The notes below the pieces were generated by a model. The model was not told the origin of the DNA. It did not search any database and saw only the letters and a program-made list of their open reading frames with translations. From Sedimenticola thiotaurini (lineage in GTDB: Bacteria > Pseudomonadota > Gammaproteobacteria > Chromatiales > Chromatiaceae): a stretch of DNA of 43,019 bases. The stretch covers positions 1 through 43,019 of the forward strand of contig DRKP01000190.1 of the NCBI GenBank assembly GCA_011051715.1. Reading direction: 5' to 3'. Shown here one piece after another: positions 32,055 through 42,983 of this stretch. Positions within the stretch are counted from its first letter, which is position 1. Every line of letters begins with the position of its first letter. A program made the position numbers and the translations under genes.

Positions 32055-32813
32055 ATGACGGACAGCTCGCTACAGCGGAACCGGGGCTTGCGGGACTGGT
32101 TGGGGCAGCTCCCCGGTGCCTGTGTGCGCGAGGAGGAGAACCGCTGTCTGGAGGAGCTGCTGGAGGAGCTGTTCGGCTACTACCTGGTACGGGTCGACGT
32201 CTGTGGCTGGGATGGCGTGGTGCTGGAGGGAAGCCGGATCCGGATGCAGCTGGGAATCACCTGCCCCGGGCAGTCCGGCGGTGGTCTTCCGGTGGTCCAT
32301 GCCCGGAGCGAACAGCTGCCGATCGCCTCCGACAGCATCGACGTGGTGTTGCTGCAGCACACCCTCGATTTCTGTGCCGACCCCCACCAGGTGCTGCGCG
32401 AGGCGGAGCGCATCCTGATTCCAGAGGGCAAGTTGATCGTGGTGGGCTTCAATCCCTGGGGACAGTGGGGACTCTGGCGGCTGCTCGCCCGCTATGGTCG
32501 CCACCAGCCCTGGCGGGGGCGCTTCCTCTCCCGCGGCCGGCTGCACGACTGGCTGGCCCTGCTCGGTTTCGACCTGGCCCGGAGCCACTGGCTCTTCTAC
32601 CGTCCGCCCCTGGGCCAGCGCTGGCTGATGGAGCGGCTCGCCTTTCTGGAGCATCTCCGGCCGAACTGGCTGTCGCCCCTGGCGGCGGTCCACGTGACGC
32701 TGGCGGTGAAGCGGGTCTCCACCTTGACGCCGATCCGCCCGGCCTGGAAGATTGCCTCCCCGCTGCTGGGCGGGCGACGCATCGAACCGACGACGAGAGC
32801 CGGCCGTGGATGA
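32055..32813 (+). CDS. yafS: YafS-like SAM-dependent methyltransferase
   Basis: 252-residue class I methyltransferase-like protein. The core is recognisable from [20 protein letters not shown], the [20 protein letters not shown] segment and [11 protein letters not shown], which characterise the group encoded beside rnhA in many gammaproteobacteria (E. coli yafS). The glycine-rich SAM motif I is degenerate (VRVDVCGW), so activity is not certain. The substrate is unknown. ATG 32055 was chosen because the [17 protein letters not shown] start fits; upstream sequence overlaps the mltD promoter region. Its stop lies within rnhA (8-nt overlap). Confidence 0.85.
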   Translation: MTDSSLQRNRGLRDWLGQLPGACVREEENRCLEELLEELFGYYLVRVDVCGWDGVVLEGSRIRMQLGITCPGQSGGGLPVVHARSEQLPIASDSIDVVLLQHTLDFCADPHQVLREAERILIPEGKLIVVGFNPWGQWGLWRLLARYGRHQPWRGRFLSRGRLHDWLALLGFDLARSHWLFYRPPLGQRWLMERLAFLEHLRPNWLSPLAAVHVTLAVKRVSTLTPIRPAWKIASPLLGGRRIEPTTRAGRG

Positions 32814-33243
32814 CAGGGTGGAGATCTTTACCGATGGGGCCTGCAGGGGTAACCCCGGCCCGGGTGGCTGGGGGGTGTTGCTGCGCTATCGGGGCCACGA
32901 GAAGGAGCTGTTCGGAGGCGAACCGGAGACCACCAACAACCGCATGGAGCTGCGGGCGGTGATCGAGGGGCTGCGGGCGCTGACGCGACCGTCCCGGGTG
33001 CGCGTGACCACCGATTCCCAGTACGTCAGGAACGGCATCACCCGCTGGATCCACAACTGGAAGCGCAATGGCTGGAAGACCAGCGCCCGCAAACCGGTGA
33101 AGAACGATGACCTGTGGCGGGCGCTGGACCGGGAGGTGGCCCGCCACGATATCGAATGGGCCTGGGTGCGGGGCCACAGCGGCCACGCGGAGAACGAGCG
33201 TGCCGACCAGCTGGCCAACCGCGGCATCGATGAGAGGTCCTAG
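32806..33243 (+). CDS. rnhA: Ribonuclease HI
   Basis: Degrades RNA in RNA-DNA hybrids, removing R-loops and primers. All active-site residues fall at the exact E. coli positions when GTG 32806 is taken as start: Asp10 ([11 protein letters not shown]), Glu48 (NNRMELRAV), Asp70 (TTDSQYV), His124 (RGHSGHAEN) and Asp134. 145 residues, ten fewer than E. coli at the C-terminus. The GTG lies inside the last codons of the methyltransferase gene, so translation is coupled. In E. coli rnhA and dnaQ are divergent; here they are co-directional, separated by a 172-nt repeat-containing spacer. Confidence 0.97.
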   Translation: MDDRVEIFTDGACRGNPGPGGWGVLLRYRGHEKELFGGEPETTNNRMELRAVIEGLRALTRPSRVRVTTDSQYVRNGITRWIHNWKRNGWKTSARKPVKNDDLWRALDREVARHDIEWAWVRGHSGHAENERADQLANRGIDERS

Positions 33244-33342
33244 ATCTTAGGTTTTAGGTTATAAGTTCCAGGAAAGATATTGATTTAACAGTATAATAAG
33301 GTTGATTGTTAATGCATTTTCAGAAATGTGATTCGGGTTTTT

Positions 33343-33404
33343 CCTCGGCCCTCGGCCCTCGGCCCTCGGCCCTAGGCCCTAGGCCCTAGGCCCTAGGCCC
33401 TAGA
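33343..33404. repeat. Heptanucleotide tandem repeat (CCCTCGG)n(CCCTAGG)n
   Basis: About 8.9 uninterrupted 7-nt units: a partial CCTCGG, three CCCTCGG (33349-33369), four CCCTAGG (33370-33397) and a terminal CCCTAGA. The switch from C to A at position 5 of the unit happens once. The 5' side of the spacer (33241-33300) is AT-rich and contains TTAGGTTTTAGGTTATAAG (33247-33265), itself built on a heptamer. The tract ends 11 nt before the dnaQ start. Confidence 0.9.
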
Positions 33405-33415
33405 TCCTGAATTCA

Positions 33416-34132
33416 ATGCGTCAGATCGTCCTCGATACCGAGACCACCGGCCTGGAGCCGGAGCAGGGGCACCGCATCATCGAGATCGGCTGTGTCGAGA
33501 TGGTGGACCGCCGGCTGACCGGCAACAATTTCCACCAGTACCTGCAACCCGACCGCGAGATCGACCAGGGCGCCATCGAGGTGCATGGCATCACCAACGA
33601 GTTCCTGGCCGAGAAGCCCCGCTTCCGCGACGTGGTGGCCGATTTCATGGGCTACGTGGAGGGGGCGGAGCTGATCATCCACAATGCCCCCTTCGACGTC
33701 GGCTTTCTCGATCACGAGCTGGCGTTGCTGGGAGGGGAGTGGCCGCGCATCGGCGACTGCTGTTCCGTGATCGATACCCTGGTGATGGCCAAGCGCCTGC
33801 ATCCCGGCCAGCGCAACAGCCTGGACGCCCTGTGCCGGCGCTACGACATCGACAACAGCCACCGGGAGCTGCACGGGGCGCTGCTCGATGCCGAGATCCT
33901 GGCCGATGTCTATCTGGCCATGACCGGTGGGCAGACCGCCCTGATGCTGGCGGAGGATCCGGCCGAGGCGGGCGGCAGCGAGACGATCCGGCGCCTTCCC
34001 GCGGAGCGGCCGGCGATCCCGGTGATTCGTCCCTCGACGGAGGAGCAGGAGCGCCATCGGGCGCGACTGCGGGCGATCGACGAGGCCAGCGGCGGGGGCT
34101 GCCTGTGGCTGCAGGCGGAGGCGGATTCCTGA
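33416..34132 (+). CDS. dnaQ: DNA polymerase III epsilon subunit (3'-5' proofreading exonuclease)
   Basis: DEDDh exonuclease that proofreads for Pol III. Active-site residues: Asp7 and Glu9 (VLDTETTGLE), Asp94 (HNAPFDVGF), His153 and Asp158 (LHGALLDAE), equivalent to E. coli 12/14/103/162/167. A clamp-binding-type motif QTALML follows at residues 173-178 (QTSMAF in E. coli), then the tail that binds the alpha subunit. 238 residues versus 243. ATG 33416 has no convincing Shine-Dalgarno; the sequence just upstream is the heptamer tract plus CTAGATCCTGAATTCA. A TATAAT at 33292-33297 is a possible -10 with a poor -35. Confidence 0.96.
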   Translation: MRQIVLDTETTGLEPEQGHRIIEIGCVEMVDRRLTGNNFHQYLQPDREIDQGAIEVHGITNEFLAEKPRFRDVVADFMGYVEGAELIIHNAPFDVGFLDHELALLGGEWPRIGDCCSVIDTLVMAKRLHPGQRNSLDALCRRYDIDNSHRELHGALLDAEILADVYLAMTGGQTALMLAEDPAEAGGSETIRRLPAERPAIPVIRPSTEEQERHRARLRAIDEASGGGCLWLQAEADS

Positions 34133-34187
34133 AAGGAGGCCCTGCCGGCGGGGGGATCATCCCCTCCATCCCCGGGGGGCGGCGGTC

Positions 34188-34946
34188 TCAGGTCGACTGG
34201 CGGCGGCTGCCCCTGTTGGCGTCCCGGTCCAGGATGCCACGCAGACGGTCGATGTCGAGCAGCTGGATGTGCTTGCGCTCCACCTTCAGCAGGCCCTCCT
34301 CCTGGAACCGGGTGAACAGGCGGCTGACGGTCTCCACCGCCAGCCCCAGGTAGCTGCCGATCTCGTGGCGTGACATGCTGAGGTAGAAGTCGGAGGGGGA
34401 GAAACCACGGCGCTTGAACCGCTTGGAGAGGCTCAGGAGGAAGGCGGCCAGCCGCTCCTCGGCGTTCTTCTTGCCGAGCAGCGTGAGCATCTCCTCGTCG
34501 TGGCCGATCTCGCGGCTCAGCAGGCGGTACATCTGGTGCTGCAGGCTGGGGATGCGGGTGCTCAGCTCCTCGAACTCGCCGAACGGGATCTCGCACACCG
34601 CCGAGGTCTCCAGCACCTTGGCGGAGCAGTTGTGGCGCTCGTTCTCGATCGCGTCCAGACCGATCAGCTCGCCCGGCAGATGGAACCCGAGCACCTGTTC
34701 GCCACCCTCCTCGCTGGGGGCGTAGGTCTTCACCGAACCGGTCTTGACGATATAGAGGGCCTGGAACGGGCTGCCCTCGCGAAACAGGTGGTCGCCCCGG
34801 TGCAGGGGGCGGTTGCGGCGGACGATCTGGTCCAGCTTCTCCACGTCCTCCTGCTCCAGCCCCATGGGCAGGCAGAGTGTCGCCAGACTGCAGCTCCTGC
34901 AGGCAATCTTGATGGTCTCGAAAGAGATGACTTTTCTGCCTGTCAC
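34188..34946 (-). CDS. fnr: FNR/ANR-type oxygen-sensing transcription regulator
   Basis: Crp-family regulator active under low oxygen when a [4Fe-4S] cluster is bound. The cluster ligands are all present: CRSCSLATLC supplies Cys16, Cys19 and Cys25, and HNCSAKV supplies Cys107. A cyclic-nucleotide-like beta-roll and dimer helix follow. The recognition helix has ExxSR (VETVSRLFTRFQ), the set that reads TTGAT half-sites. I place the start at the GTG at 34946 (252 residues): Cys spacing then matches Pseudomonas ANR, whereas the longer frame from GTG 34994 would begin 3 nt from an FNR box. It is convergent with dnaQ and divergent from pyrG. Paired FNR boxes upstream suggest autoregulation. Confidence 0.93.
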   Translation of the reverse strand: MTGRKVISFETIKIACRSCSLATLCLPMGLEQEDVEKLDQIVRRNRPLHRGDHLFREGSPFQALYIVKTGSVKTYAPSEEGGEQVLGFHLPGELIGLDAIENERHNCSAKVLETSAVCEIPFGEFEELSTRIPSLQHQMYRLLSREIGHDEEMLTLLGKKNAEERLAAFLLSLSKRFKRRGFSPSDFYLSMSRHEIGSYLGLAVETVSRLFTRFQEEGLLKVERKHIQLLDIDRLRGILDRDANRGSRRQST

Positions 34947-34996
34947 ACGATCACCCGATAAAGTTCCCTGAGGTTGAACGTATTGTGCAGTCACTG

Positions 34997-35010
34997 TTGA
35001 TCTGCATCAA
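34997..35010. promoter_or_regulatory. FNR box 1
   Basis: TTGATCTGCATCAA, a perfect TTGAT-N4-ATCAA consensus site 50 nt upstream of the assigned fnr start, in the fnr-pyrG divergent region. Confidence 0.85.
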
Positions 35011-35018
35011 GTTCCTTT

Positions 35019-35032
35019 TTGACCTGTGTCAA
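35019..35032. promoter_or_regulatory. FNR-type box 2
   Basis: TTGACCTGTGTCAA, symmetric TTGAC-N4-GTCAA, a variant also used by Dnr/NnrR-type relatives. It starts exactly 22 bp from box 1, so the two sites lie on the same DNA face. Confidence 0.65.
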
Positions 35033-35064
35033 TTTTGGTTCGATGTCCAGTATCCCACCGGTGA

Positions 35065-37676
<2,612 letters not shown>

Positions 37677-37702
37677 CCGCCGGCCCGGCCGCACCCGTGG
37701 GA

Positions 37703-37756
37703 CCCGGTCCCTGCCCGGGGATCCGGCCACCAATAGTAGCGGATCGAGGGACCGGG
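37703..37756 (+). other. Nested inverted repeat in the kdsA-eno spacer
   Basis: Outer arms CCCGGTCCCT (37703-37712) and AGGGACCGGG (37747-37756) are perfectly complementary. Inside them GATCCG (37720-37725) pairs with CGGATC (37740-37745). It begins 26 nt after kdsA and has no T-run. It may be an mRNA 3'-end structure or repeat remnant. Confidence 0.6.
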
Positions 37757-37900
37757 CCACGAGACTTCCCGGACGACCGTGGTTCCGGCAGGGGAGGGAT
37801 GCTCCGGCGCCTGCAGCAGGGGGCCGGGGGAACCTGCCGGTGATCCGGTCTCGTCAGTGGCCCGTGTCCTTGTCGTGTTCTTTTGCGGCCCGATCTCCAA

Positions 37901-37934
37901 TGGTCGGATATCGGTGCCGACCAGGTTGTTTTTT
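37901..37934 (+). terminator. Terminator- or attenuator-like hairpin 30 nt ahead of eno
   Basis: TGGTCGG (37901-37907) pairs with CCGACCA (37917-37923); GGTTG then separates the stem from TTTTTT (37929-37934). It could end the pyrG-kdsA transcript, but its closeness to the eno start also allows a leader role. The 5-nt gap before the T-run weakens the call. Confidence 0.45.
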
Positions 37935-37942
37935 CGCCTTAG

Positions 37943-39241
<1,299 letters not shown>

Positions 39242-39252
39242 TCGGCCCGGGT

Positions 39253-39356
39253 TCAGCCGCGGATGAACGCGAATCCACGCAGATGGAAAATCCGGGGGGC
39301 AATCCAGGGATCGAGTGGGTCGTTCTTCCCATCCATCTGCGTCCATCCGCGGCTGA
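39253..39356. repeat. Palindromic intergenic repeat with CCGCGGATG arms
   Basis: Left arm TCAGCCGCGGATG, an 11-nt insert, then ACGCAGATGG (39253-39286). The right arm (39333-39356), read on the other strand, is TCAGCCGCGGATGGACGCAG plus ATGG, so 23 bp pair apart from the left insert. The element begins 11 nt after eno and ends about 70 nt before ftsB. Similar CCGCGGATGAACGC repeats occur in many proteobacteria. It contains no gene. Confidence 0.7.
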
Positions 39357-39424
39357 TGACCCCTGGCCGCGATCTGCCGCAAAGCGCCTTTGGTCGGGTA
39401 TGGTGGCACCGGTGAACGCGACCG

Positions 39425-39751
39425 GTGGCGGGTGACGCGGTGCCGGGTCGGATCGCCGCCGGCGTCCTGATCGGGGTCCTGGTCCTGATCCTGCTGATCC
39501 TCCAGTACCGTCTCTGGGTCGGGGAGGGCAGCCTCGCGGAGGTCCACGCCCTGCGCCAGCAGATCGAACAGCAGAGGGCGACCCTGGAGCGGCTGCGCCA
39601 GCGCAATCAGGCGTTGCAGGCGGAAGTGGAGGATCTGAAGGGGGGGCTGGAGGCGATCGAGGAGCGGGCCCGCAGCGAGCTGGGCATGATCCGGGAGGGT
39701 GAGATCTTCTACCAGGTGATCGAGGATGAGCCGGAGGCGGGGAAGCCGTGA
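39425..39751 (+). CDS. ftsB: Cell division protein FtsB
   Basis: Small bitopic divisome protein that works with FtsL and FtsQ. A single transmembrane helix (about residues 9-28, IAAGVLIGVLVLILLILQYRL) leads into a periplasmic coiled coil (QQIEQQRATLERLRQRNQAL) and the conserved GLEAIEERARSELGMIREGE, EIFYQV end. 108 residues from GTG 39425; GTG 39440 (VPGRIAAG) gives 103, the E. coli length, and is equally possible. The position between eno and ispD is the conserved one. Its stop overlaps the ispD GTG (GTGA). Confidence 0.94.
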   Translation: MAGDAVPGRIAAGVLIGVLVLILLILQYRLWVGEGSLAEVHALRQQIEQQRATLERLRQRNQALQAEVEDLKGGLEAIEERARSELGMIREGEIFYQVIEDEPEAGKP

Positions 39752-40479
39752 CCCGTCCTCTTTTCTGGGCCGTGATCCCGGCCGCGGGGGCGGGCCGGCG
39801 CATGGGCGGGCCGATCCCGAAACAGTACCTGCAGCTGCAGGGGCGCACCGTCCTCGATCACGCCATCGGCCGGCTGCTCTCCGTCGGCCGGATTCGGGGC
39901 GTCCGGGTGGCCCTCTCGTCGCAGGACGAACACTGGCAGGAGAGCCGTTTCGCGGCCGATGCCCGGGTCGTCCGGGTGGCCGGCGGGGTGGAGCGCTGCC
40001 ATTCGGTACGCAATGCCCTGCACGACCTTGCCACCGGACCGGCGGCCGCCACCGACTGGGTGCTGGTGCACGATGCAGCCCGCCCCTGCGTGCGGCCGGA
40101 GGACATCGAGCGGCTGATGGACCGGCTCGACGGTCACCCGGTGGGCGGGCTTCTGGCCAGTCCGATCCATGACACCGTCAAGCAGGTGGACGAGGGAAAC
40201 CGGGTGCGGGCGACCCTTCCCCGGGAGTCCCTCTGGCGTGCCTTCACCCCGCAGATGTTCCGCATCGGGGTCCTGCTCGATGCCCTGGAACAGGCCCTTT
40301 CGGCCGGCCGCCTGGTGACCGACGAGGCGGGCGCCATGGAACTCGCCGGTCTTGCCCCCCTGCTGGTGGAGGGCAGCCCGGACAACATCAAGATCACCCG
40401 CCCCGGGGACCTGGCGCTGGCCGGCTTCCTTCTCCGGCAGCAGGAGATTCAGGACACGACCGGGGCCGGGGAATCGTAG
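39748..40479 (+). CDS. ispD: 2-C-methyl-D-erythritol 4-phosphate cytidylyltransferase
   Basis: Third enzyme of the MEP isoprenoid pathway, joining MEP and CTP. The nucleotide-binding loop AAGAGRRMGGPIPKQYL is at about residues 11-27; HDAARPCV, the ATLPRESLWRAFTPQ segment and TDEAGAMEL are typical, as is the C-terminal GSPDNIKITRPGDLALA. 243 residues. The start is GTG 39748 overlapping the ftsB stop. ispF, usually next, is displaced by a gene on the opposite strand. Confidence 0.96.
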   Translation: MTRPLFWAVIPAAGAGRRMGGPIPKQYLQLQGRTVLDHAIGRLLSVGRIRGVRVALSSQDEHWQESRFAADARVVRVAGGVERCHSVRNALHDLATGPAAATDWVLVHDAARPCVRPEDIERLMDRLDGHPVGGLLASPIHDTVKQVDEGNRVRATLPRESLWRAFTPQMFRIGVLLDALEQALSAGRLVTDEAGAMELAGLAPLLVEGSPDNIKITRPGDLALAGFLLRQQEIQDTTGAGES

Positions 40480-40480
40480 C

Positions 40481-40495
40481 GGTCGGACCCCGACC
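40481..40495. other. Small hairpin between convergent ispD and DsrC-like genes
   Basis: GGTCGG (40481-40486) pairs with CCGACC (40490-40495) across a 3-nt loop, beginning directly after the ispD stop. It may serve as a shared 3' structure; no T-run on either strand. Confidence 0.35.
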
Positions 40496-40508
40496 CCGGG
40501 CCCCTGTT

Positions 40509-40853
40509 TCAGTGGACGCTGCCGAACGACAGGTCCAGTGAATAGGCCGGCAGCGGGATGCCGGCGATCTTGCAGGCCTGGACCACCGGCCCGCGCGGGA
40601 ACAGGGTGTAGAGGTAGCGTTTTCCCCCCTGTTTCCTGAACTCGGCCACCATCGCCTTCAGCACCAGGCGGGCGCTGCAGCTGGTGCCGACCTGCTCGCA
40701 GTGGTTGCGCAGGAAGTGGATCACTTCCCAATGGGCATCCGTCAGTTCGATGTTCTCTTCGCGGGCCAGCTGTCGCGCCTGTTCCTCGGTCCATTCATGA
40801 AAACTCTCCGGCGGTGTGCTGCTCTCTGTCGCATAGGGGTCTGGTATCGGCAT
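40509..40853 (-). CDS. DsrC/TusE-family protein lacking the terminal cysteine (RspA-like)
   Basis: 114-residue member of the sulfur-carrier family of DsrC and Tus[50 protein letters not shown]. DsrC has two conserved C-terminal cysteines (CysB in QAC(R/K)IAG and the penultimate CysA 11 residues later); TusE keeps CysA. Here CysB is present (Cys94), but the CysA position is Ser105, and nine further residues follow (LDLSFGSVH). So it cannot carry persulfide in the TusE way or form the DsrC disulfide. Variants without CysA have been grouped separately (RspA, proposed regulatory role), to my recollection. Met at 40853 has GAGAGAG upstream. It faces ispD 29 nt away and is divergent from ispF. Confidence 0.87.
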   Translation of the reverse strand: MPIPDPYATESSTPPESFHEWTEEQARQLAREENIELTDAHWEVIHFLRNHCEQVGTSCSARLVLKAMVAEFRKQGGKRYLYTLFPRGPVVQACKIAGIPLPAYSLDLSFGSVH

Positions 40854-41176
40854 GTCTCTCTCATCCTCTGGTTCCGGTTGACTGGTACGACCATCTCGAT
40901 CTGTTATTCTTGCTGCAGGGGTCCGGTTGCGTGGAACGTCCCCGCCACTGGACCGGAGGCGCCTTGTCATCGTTCTCACCGCCGGTCGCCGGTTTCCGCA
41001 TCCGCGGTGAAGCGGCTGACCGCGACGCTGTGCCGCTTCCCGTCAGGGCAGTGGAATCGTCGTCGTTCCGGGCTCCTGGTGGTCGCCGGGGAGGGTGGGG
41101 TGCACCGCTCCCTAACCAAAACCTAGACCATATTCCGGAAAATAACATACTTGATTGGTAGGGTATTTCCACGGGC
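40854..41176. other. Intergenic region between DsrC-like gene and ispF
   Basis: 323 nt with no gene. A weak inverted repeat (TCCGGT 40922-40927, ACCGGA 40952-40957) and an AT-rich stretch just ahead of ispF with TATTCCGGAAAATA are visible. TTGACT at 40878 and TATTCT at 40905 are too far apart (21 nt) for a good promoter. I see no strong promoter or known regulator site. Confidence 0.5.
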
Positions 41177-41659
41177 ATGAGGATAGGACAGGGATACGAC
41201 GCTCACCGGCTGGTCGCCGGCCGGCCGCTGGTGCTCGGCGGTGTGACCATTCCCCATGACCGGGGACTGGAGGCCCACTCCGATGGCGATGTGCTGATCC
41301 ATGCCCTGTGCGACGCCCTCCTGGGCGCCGCCGGTCTCGGTGACATCGGTCACCACTTCCCCGACAGCAGCAGCGAGTACGAGGCGATCGACAGCCGGAT
41401 CCTGTTGCGCCGGGTGCGGGAGCTGCTGAAGGAGACGGCCCTGCTGCCGGAAAACGTGGACGCCACCATCATCGCCCAGGCACCGAAGCTCGCCCCCTAT
41501 ATCGATACCATGCGCATCCGTATCGCCAGCGACCTGCACATCGACGCGGTTCGGGTCAATATCAAGGCCACCACCACCGAGGGCATGGGTTTCGCCGGTC
41601 GCGGCGAGGGCATCGCGGCCACTGCGGTGGTCCTGCTGCGGGAGACCGGTGACCGCTGA
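41177..41659 (+). CDS. ispF: 2-C-methyl-D-erythritol 2,4-cyclodiphosphate synthase
   Basis: Fifth enzyme of the MEP pathway. Zinc ligands Asp8, His10 and His42 (GQGYDAHRL, DVLIHALCDAL) and the GLGDIGHHFPDS loop are intact, and the C-terminal NIKATTTEGMGFAGRGEGIAA is the family signature. 160 residues, normal. ATG 41177. The last codons overlap truD by 11 nt. Confidence 0.97.
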   Translation: MRIGQGYDAHRLVAGRPLVLGGVTIPHDRGLEAHSDGDVLIHALCDALLGAAGLGDIGHHFPDSSSEYEAIDSRILLRRVRELLKETALLPENVDATIIAQAPKLAPYIDTMRIRIASDLHIDAVRVNIKATTTEGMGFAGRGEGIAATAVVLLRETGDR

Positions 41660-42707
41660 GGTGGAGGCGGAGGGGTGTGTCTCCGCCACCACTCTTCCCT
41701 GTGCCCATGGCGGTGCCGCCGGCAGCGGCATGATCCGGGAGCGACCGGAGGATTTCCTGGTCGATGAGATCCTGCCGATGGAGCCGGATGGCAGCGGGGA
41801 GCACTGCCTGCTGCGGATCGAGAAGCGCGGCAGCAATACCGACTGGGTGGCGGGAGTGCTGGCGCGGCATGCGGCGGTGCCCCGGCGCGACGTCGGTTAT
41901 GCCGGCAGGAAGGATCGCCACGCCGTCACCCGGCAATGGTTCTCGGTGCGCCTGGCCGGCCGGCCCGAGCCCGACTGGCGGGCCCTGGAGGGGGAGGGGT
42001 TGCGTATCCTGCAGCTGGCCCGGCATGGCCGCAAGCTGCGCACCGGTGCCCTGCGCGGGAACCGCTTCCGGCTGCGTGTCACCCATGCGGTCGTCGATCG
42101 GGAGCTGTTGCAGCAACGGCTTCTGGCGATCCGGGAGCGGGGCATCCCCAACTACTTCGGTGAGCAGCGCTTTGGCCGTGATGGCGGCAATCTGGAGCAG
42201 GCACGGCGCCTGTTCGCAGGTGAGCTGCACCGCCCGGGACGGAACAGGCGTGGTCTCTACCTCTCCGCTGCCCGTTCCCTGCTGTTCAACCGGGTGCTGG
42301 CCCGGCGGGTGCTCAGCGGCGACTGGGACCGCCCGCTGGCCGGCGACTGGCTGGCGCTGGCGGGGAGCCGCTCCGGCTTCCTGGCGGAACAGGTGGACGG
42401 GACGTTGCTCCGGCGCTGCCGGGAGATGGACCTGCACCCCACGGGGCCGCTCTGGGGCCGGGGTGAGACCATGGTCGGCGCCGAGGCGCGGCGGCGGGAG
42501 AGCGAGGTGCTGGCCCCCTGCCGCAGCTGGACCGAGGGCCTGGAGCGGGCCGGTCTGACGCAGGAGCGGCGGCCGCTGCGGGCGGTGGTCGGGGAGCTGG
42601 AGTGGGCGTTGGAAGAGCAGGCGCTGGTGCTCTCGTTCACCCTGCCGAAAGGGAGTTACGCCACCTCCCTGCTGCGCGAAGTGATCGATTACGGGGTCCC
42701 TGGGTAA
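41649..42707 (+). CDS. truD: tRNA pseudouridine(13) synthase TruD
   Basis: Isomerises U13 in tRNA-Glu. The catalytic Asp89 lies in YAGRKDRHAVTRQW. Also present are the N-terminal IRERPEDFLVDEILP, HGRKLRTGALRGNRF and the PNYFGEQRFGRDGGNL motif. 352 residues (E. coli 349). GTG 41649 lies inside the end of ispF, so translation is coupled. surE and pcm, which usually follow, are not in the remaining 312 nt. Confidence 0.96.
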   Translation: MTAEVEAEGCVSATTLPCAHGGAAGSGMIRERPEDFLVDEILPMEPDGSGEHCLLRIEKRGSNTDWVAGVLARHAAVPRRDVGYAGRKDRHAVTRQWFSVRLAGRPEPDWRALEGEGLRILQLARHGRKLRTGALRGNRFRLRVTHAVVDRELLQQRLLAIRERGIPNYFGEQRFGRDGGNLEQARRLFAGELHRPGRNRRGLYLSAARSLLFNRVLARRVLSGDWDRPLAGDWLALAGSRSGFLAEQVDGTLLRRCREMDLHPTGPLWGRGETMVGAEARRRESEVLAPCRSWTEGLERAGLTQERRPLRAVVGELEWALEEQALVLSFTLPKGSYATSLLREVIDYGVPG

Positions 42708-42769
42708 TCCTTGAACGGGTCCCTTCCCGTCCTTATGGCGCGGGTTGGAATCGATGACATTCATCCATC

Positions 42770-42797
42770 TGGATCCCGGCCTGCGCCGGGATGACGG
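42770..42797 (+). repeat. dRS3-like repeat, copy 5
   Basis: TGGATCCCGGCCTGCGCCGG followed by GATGACGG, the same core as the copies near 5.7-6.5 kb, 36 kb away, which confirms it is dispersed. Confidence 0.78.
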
Positions 42798-42829
42798 TAT
42801 TAACCCGGCAACCTAATATATCGTGTTCA

Positions 42830-42927
42830 GCCGTGCTGTGTGCGTTCGCGGCAAGGCGTCGAAACGCCGCTGTAGCACTTCTACAGCCAGTTTCGACAAC
42901 GCAGTCCGCGGGCGCGCACAGCACGGC
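42830..42927. repeat. 98-nt long-stem palindromic element downstream of truD
   Basis: Outer arms GCCGTGCTGTG (42830-42840) and CACAGCACGGC (42917-42927) are perfect complements. Inside, TCGAAAC pairs with GTTTCGA and CTGTAG with CTACAG around a 4-5 nt loop (CACTT), giving one long interrupted hairpin. No open frame or T-run. It looks like a large REP/MITE-type element. Confidence 0.7.
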
Positions 42928-42983
42928 CTATCATTTTATTTCAATAGGTTAGGAGCCTCAGGCATCTCCCCTCCCGGCGTTGC

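Noticed and set aside
33343-33404. CRISPR-like array
   Set aside because: Units are contiguous 7-mers without spacers, and no cas gene is present.
34947-34994. Longer FNR beginning at GTG 34994
   Set aside because: It has no ribosome site, would put the start 3 nt from a consensus FNR box, and adds 16 residues ahead of the cluster cysteines not seen in ANR-type proteins; kept as an alternative only.
40878-40910. TTGACT...TATTCT as an ispF promoter
   Set aside because: The spacer is 21 nt and the start codon is about 270 nt away.
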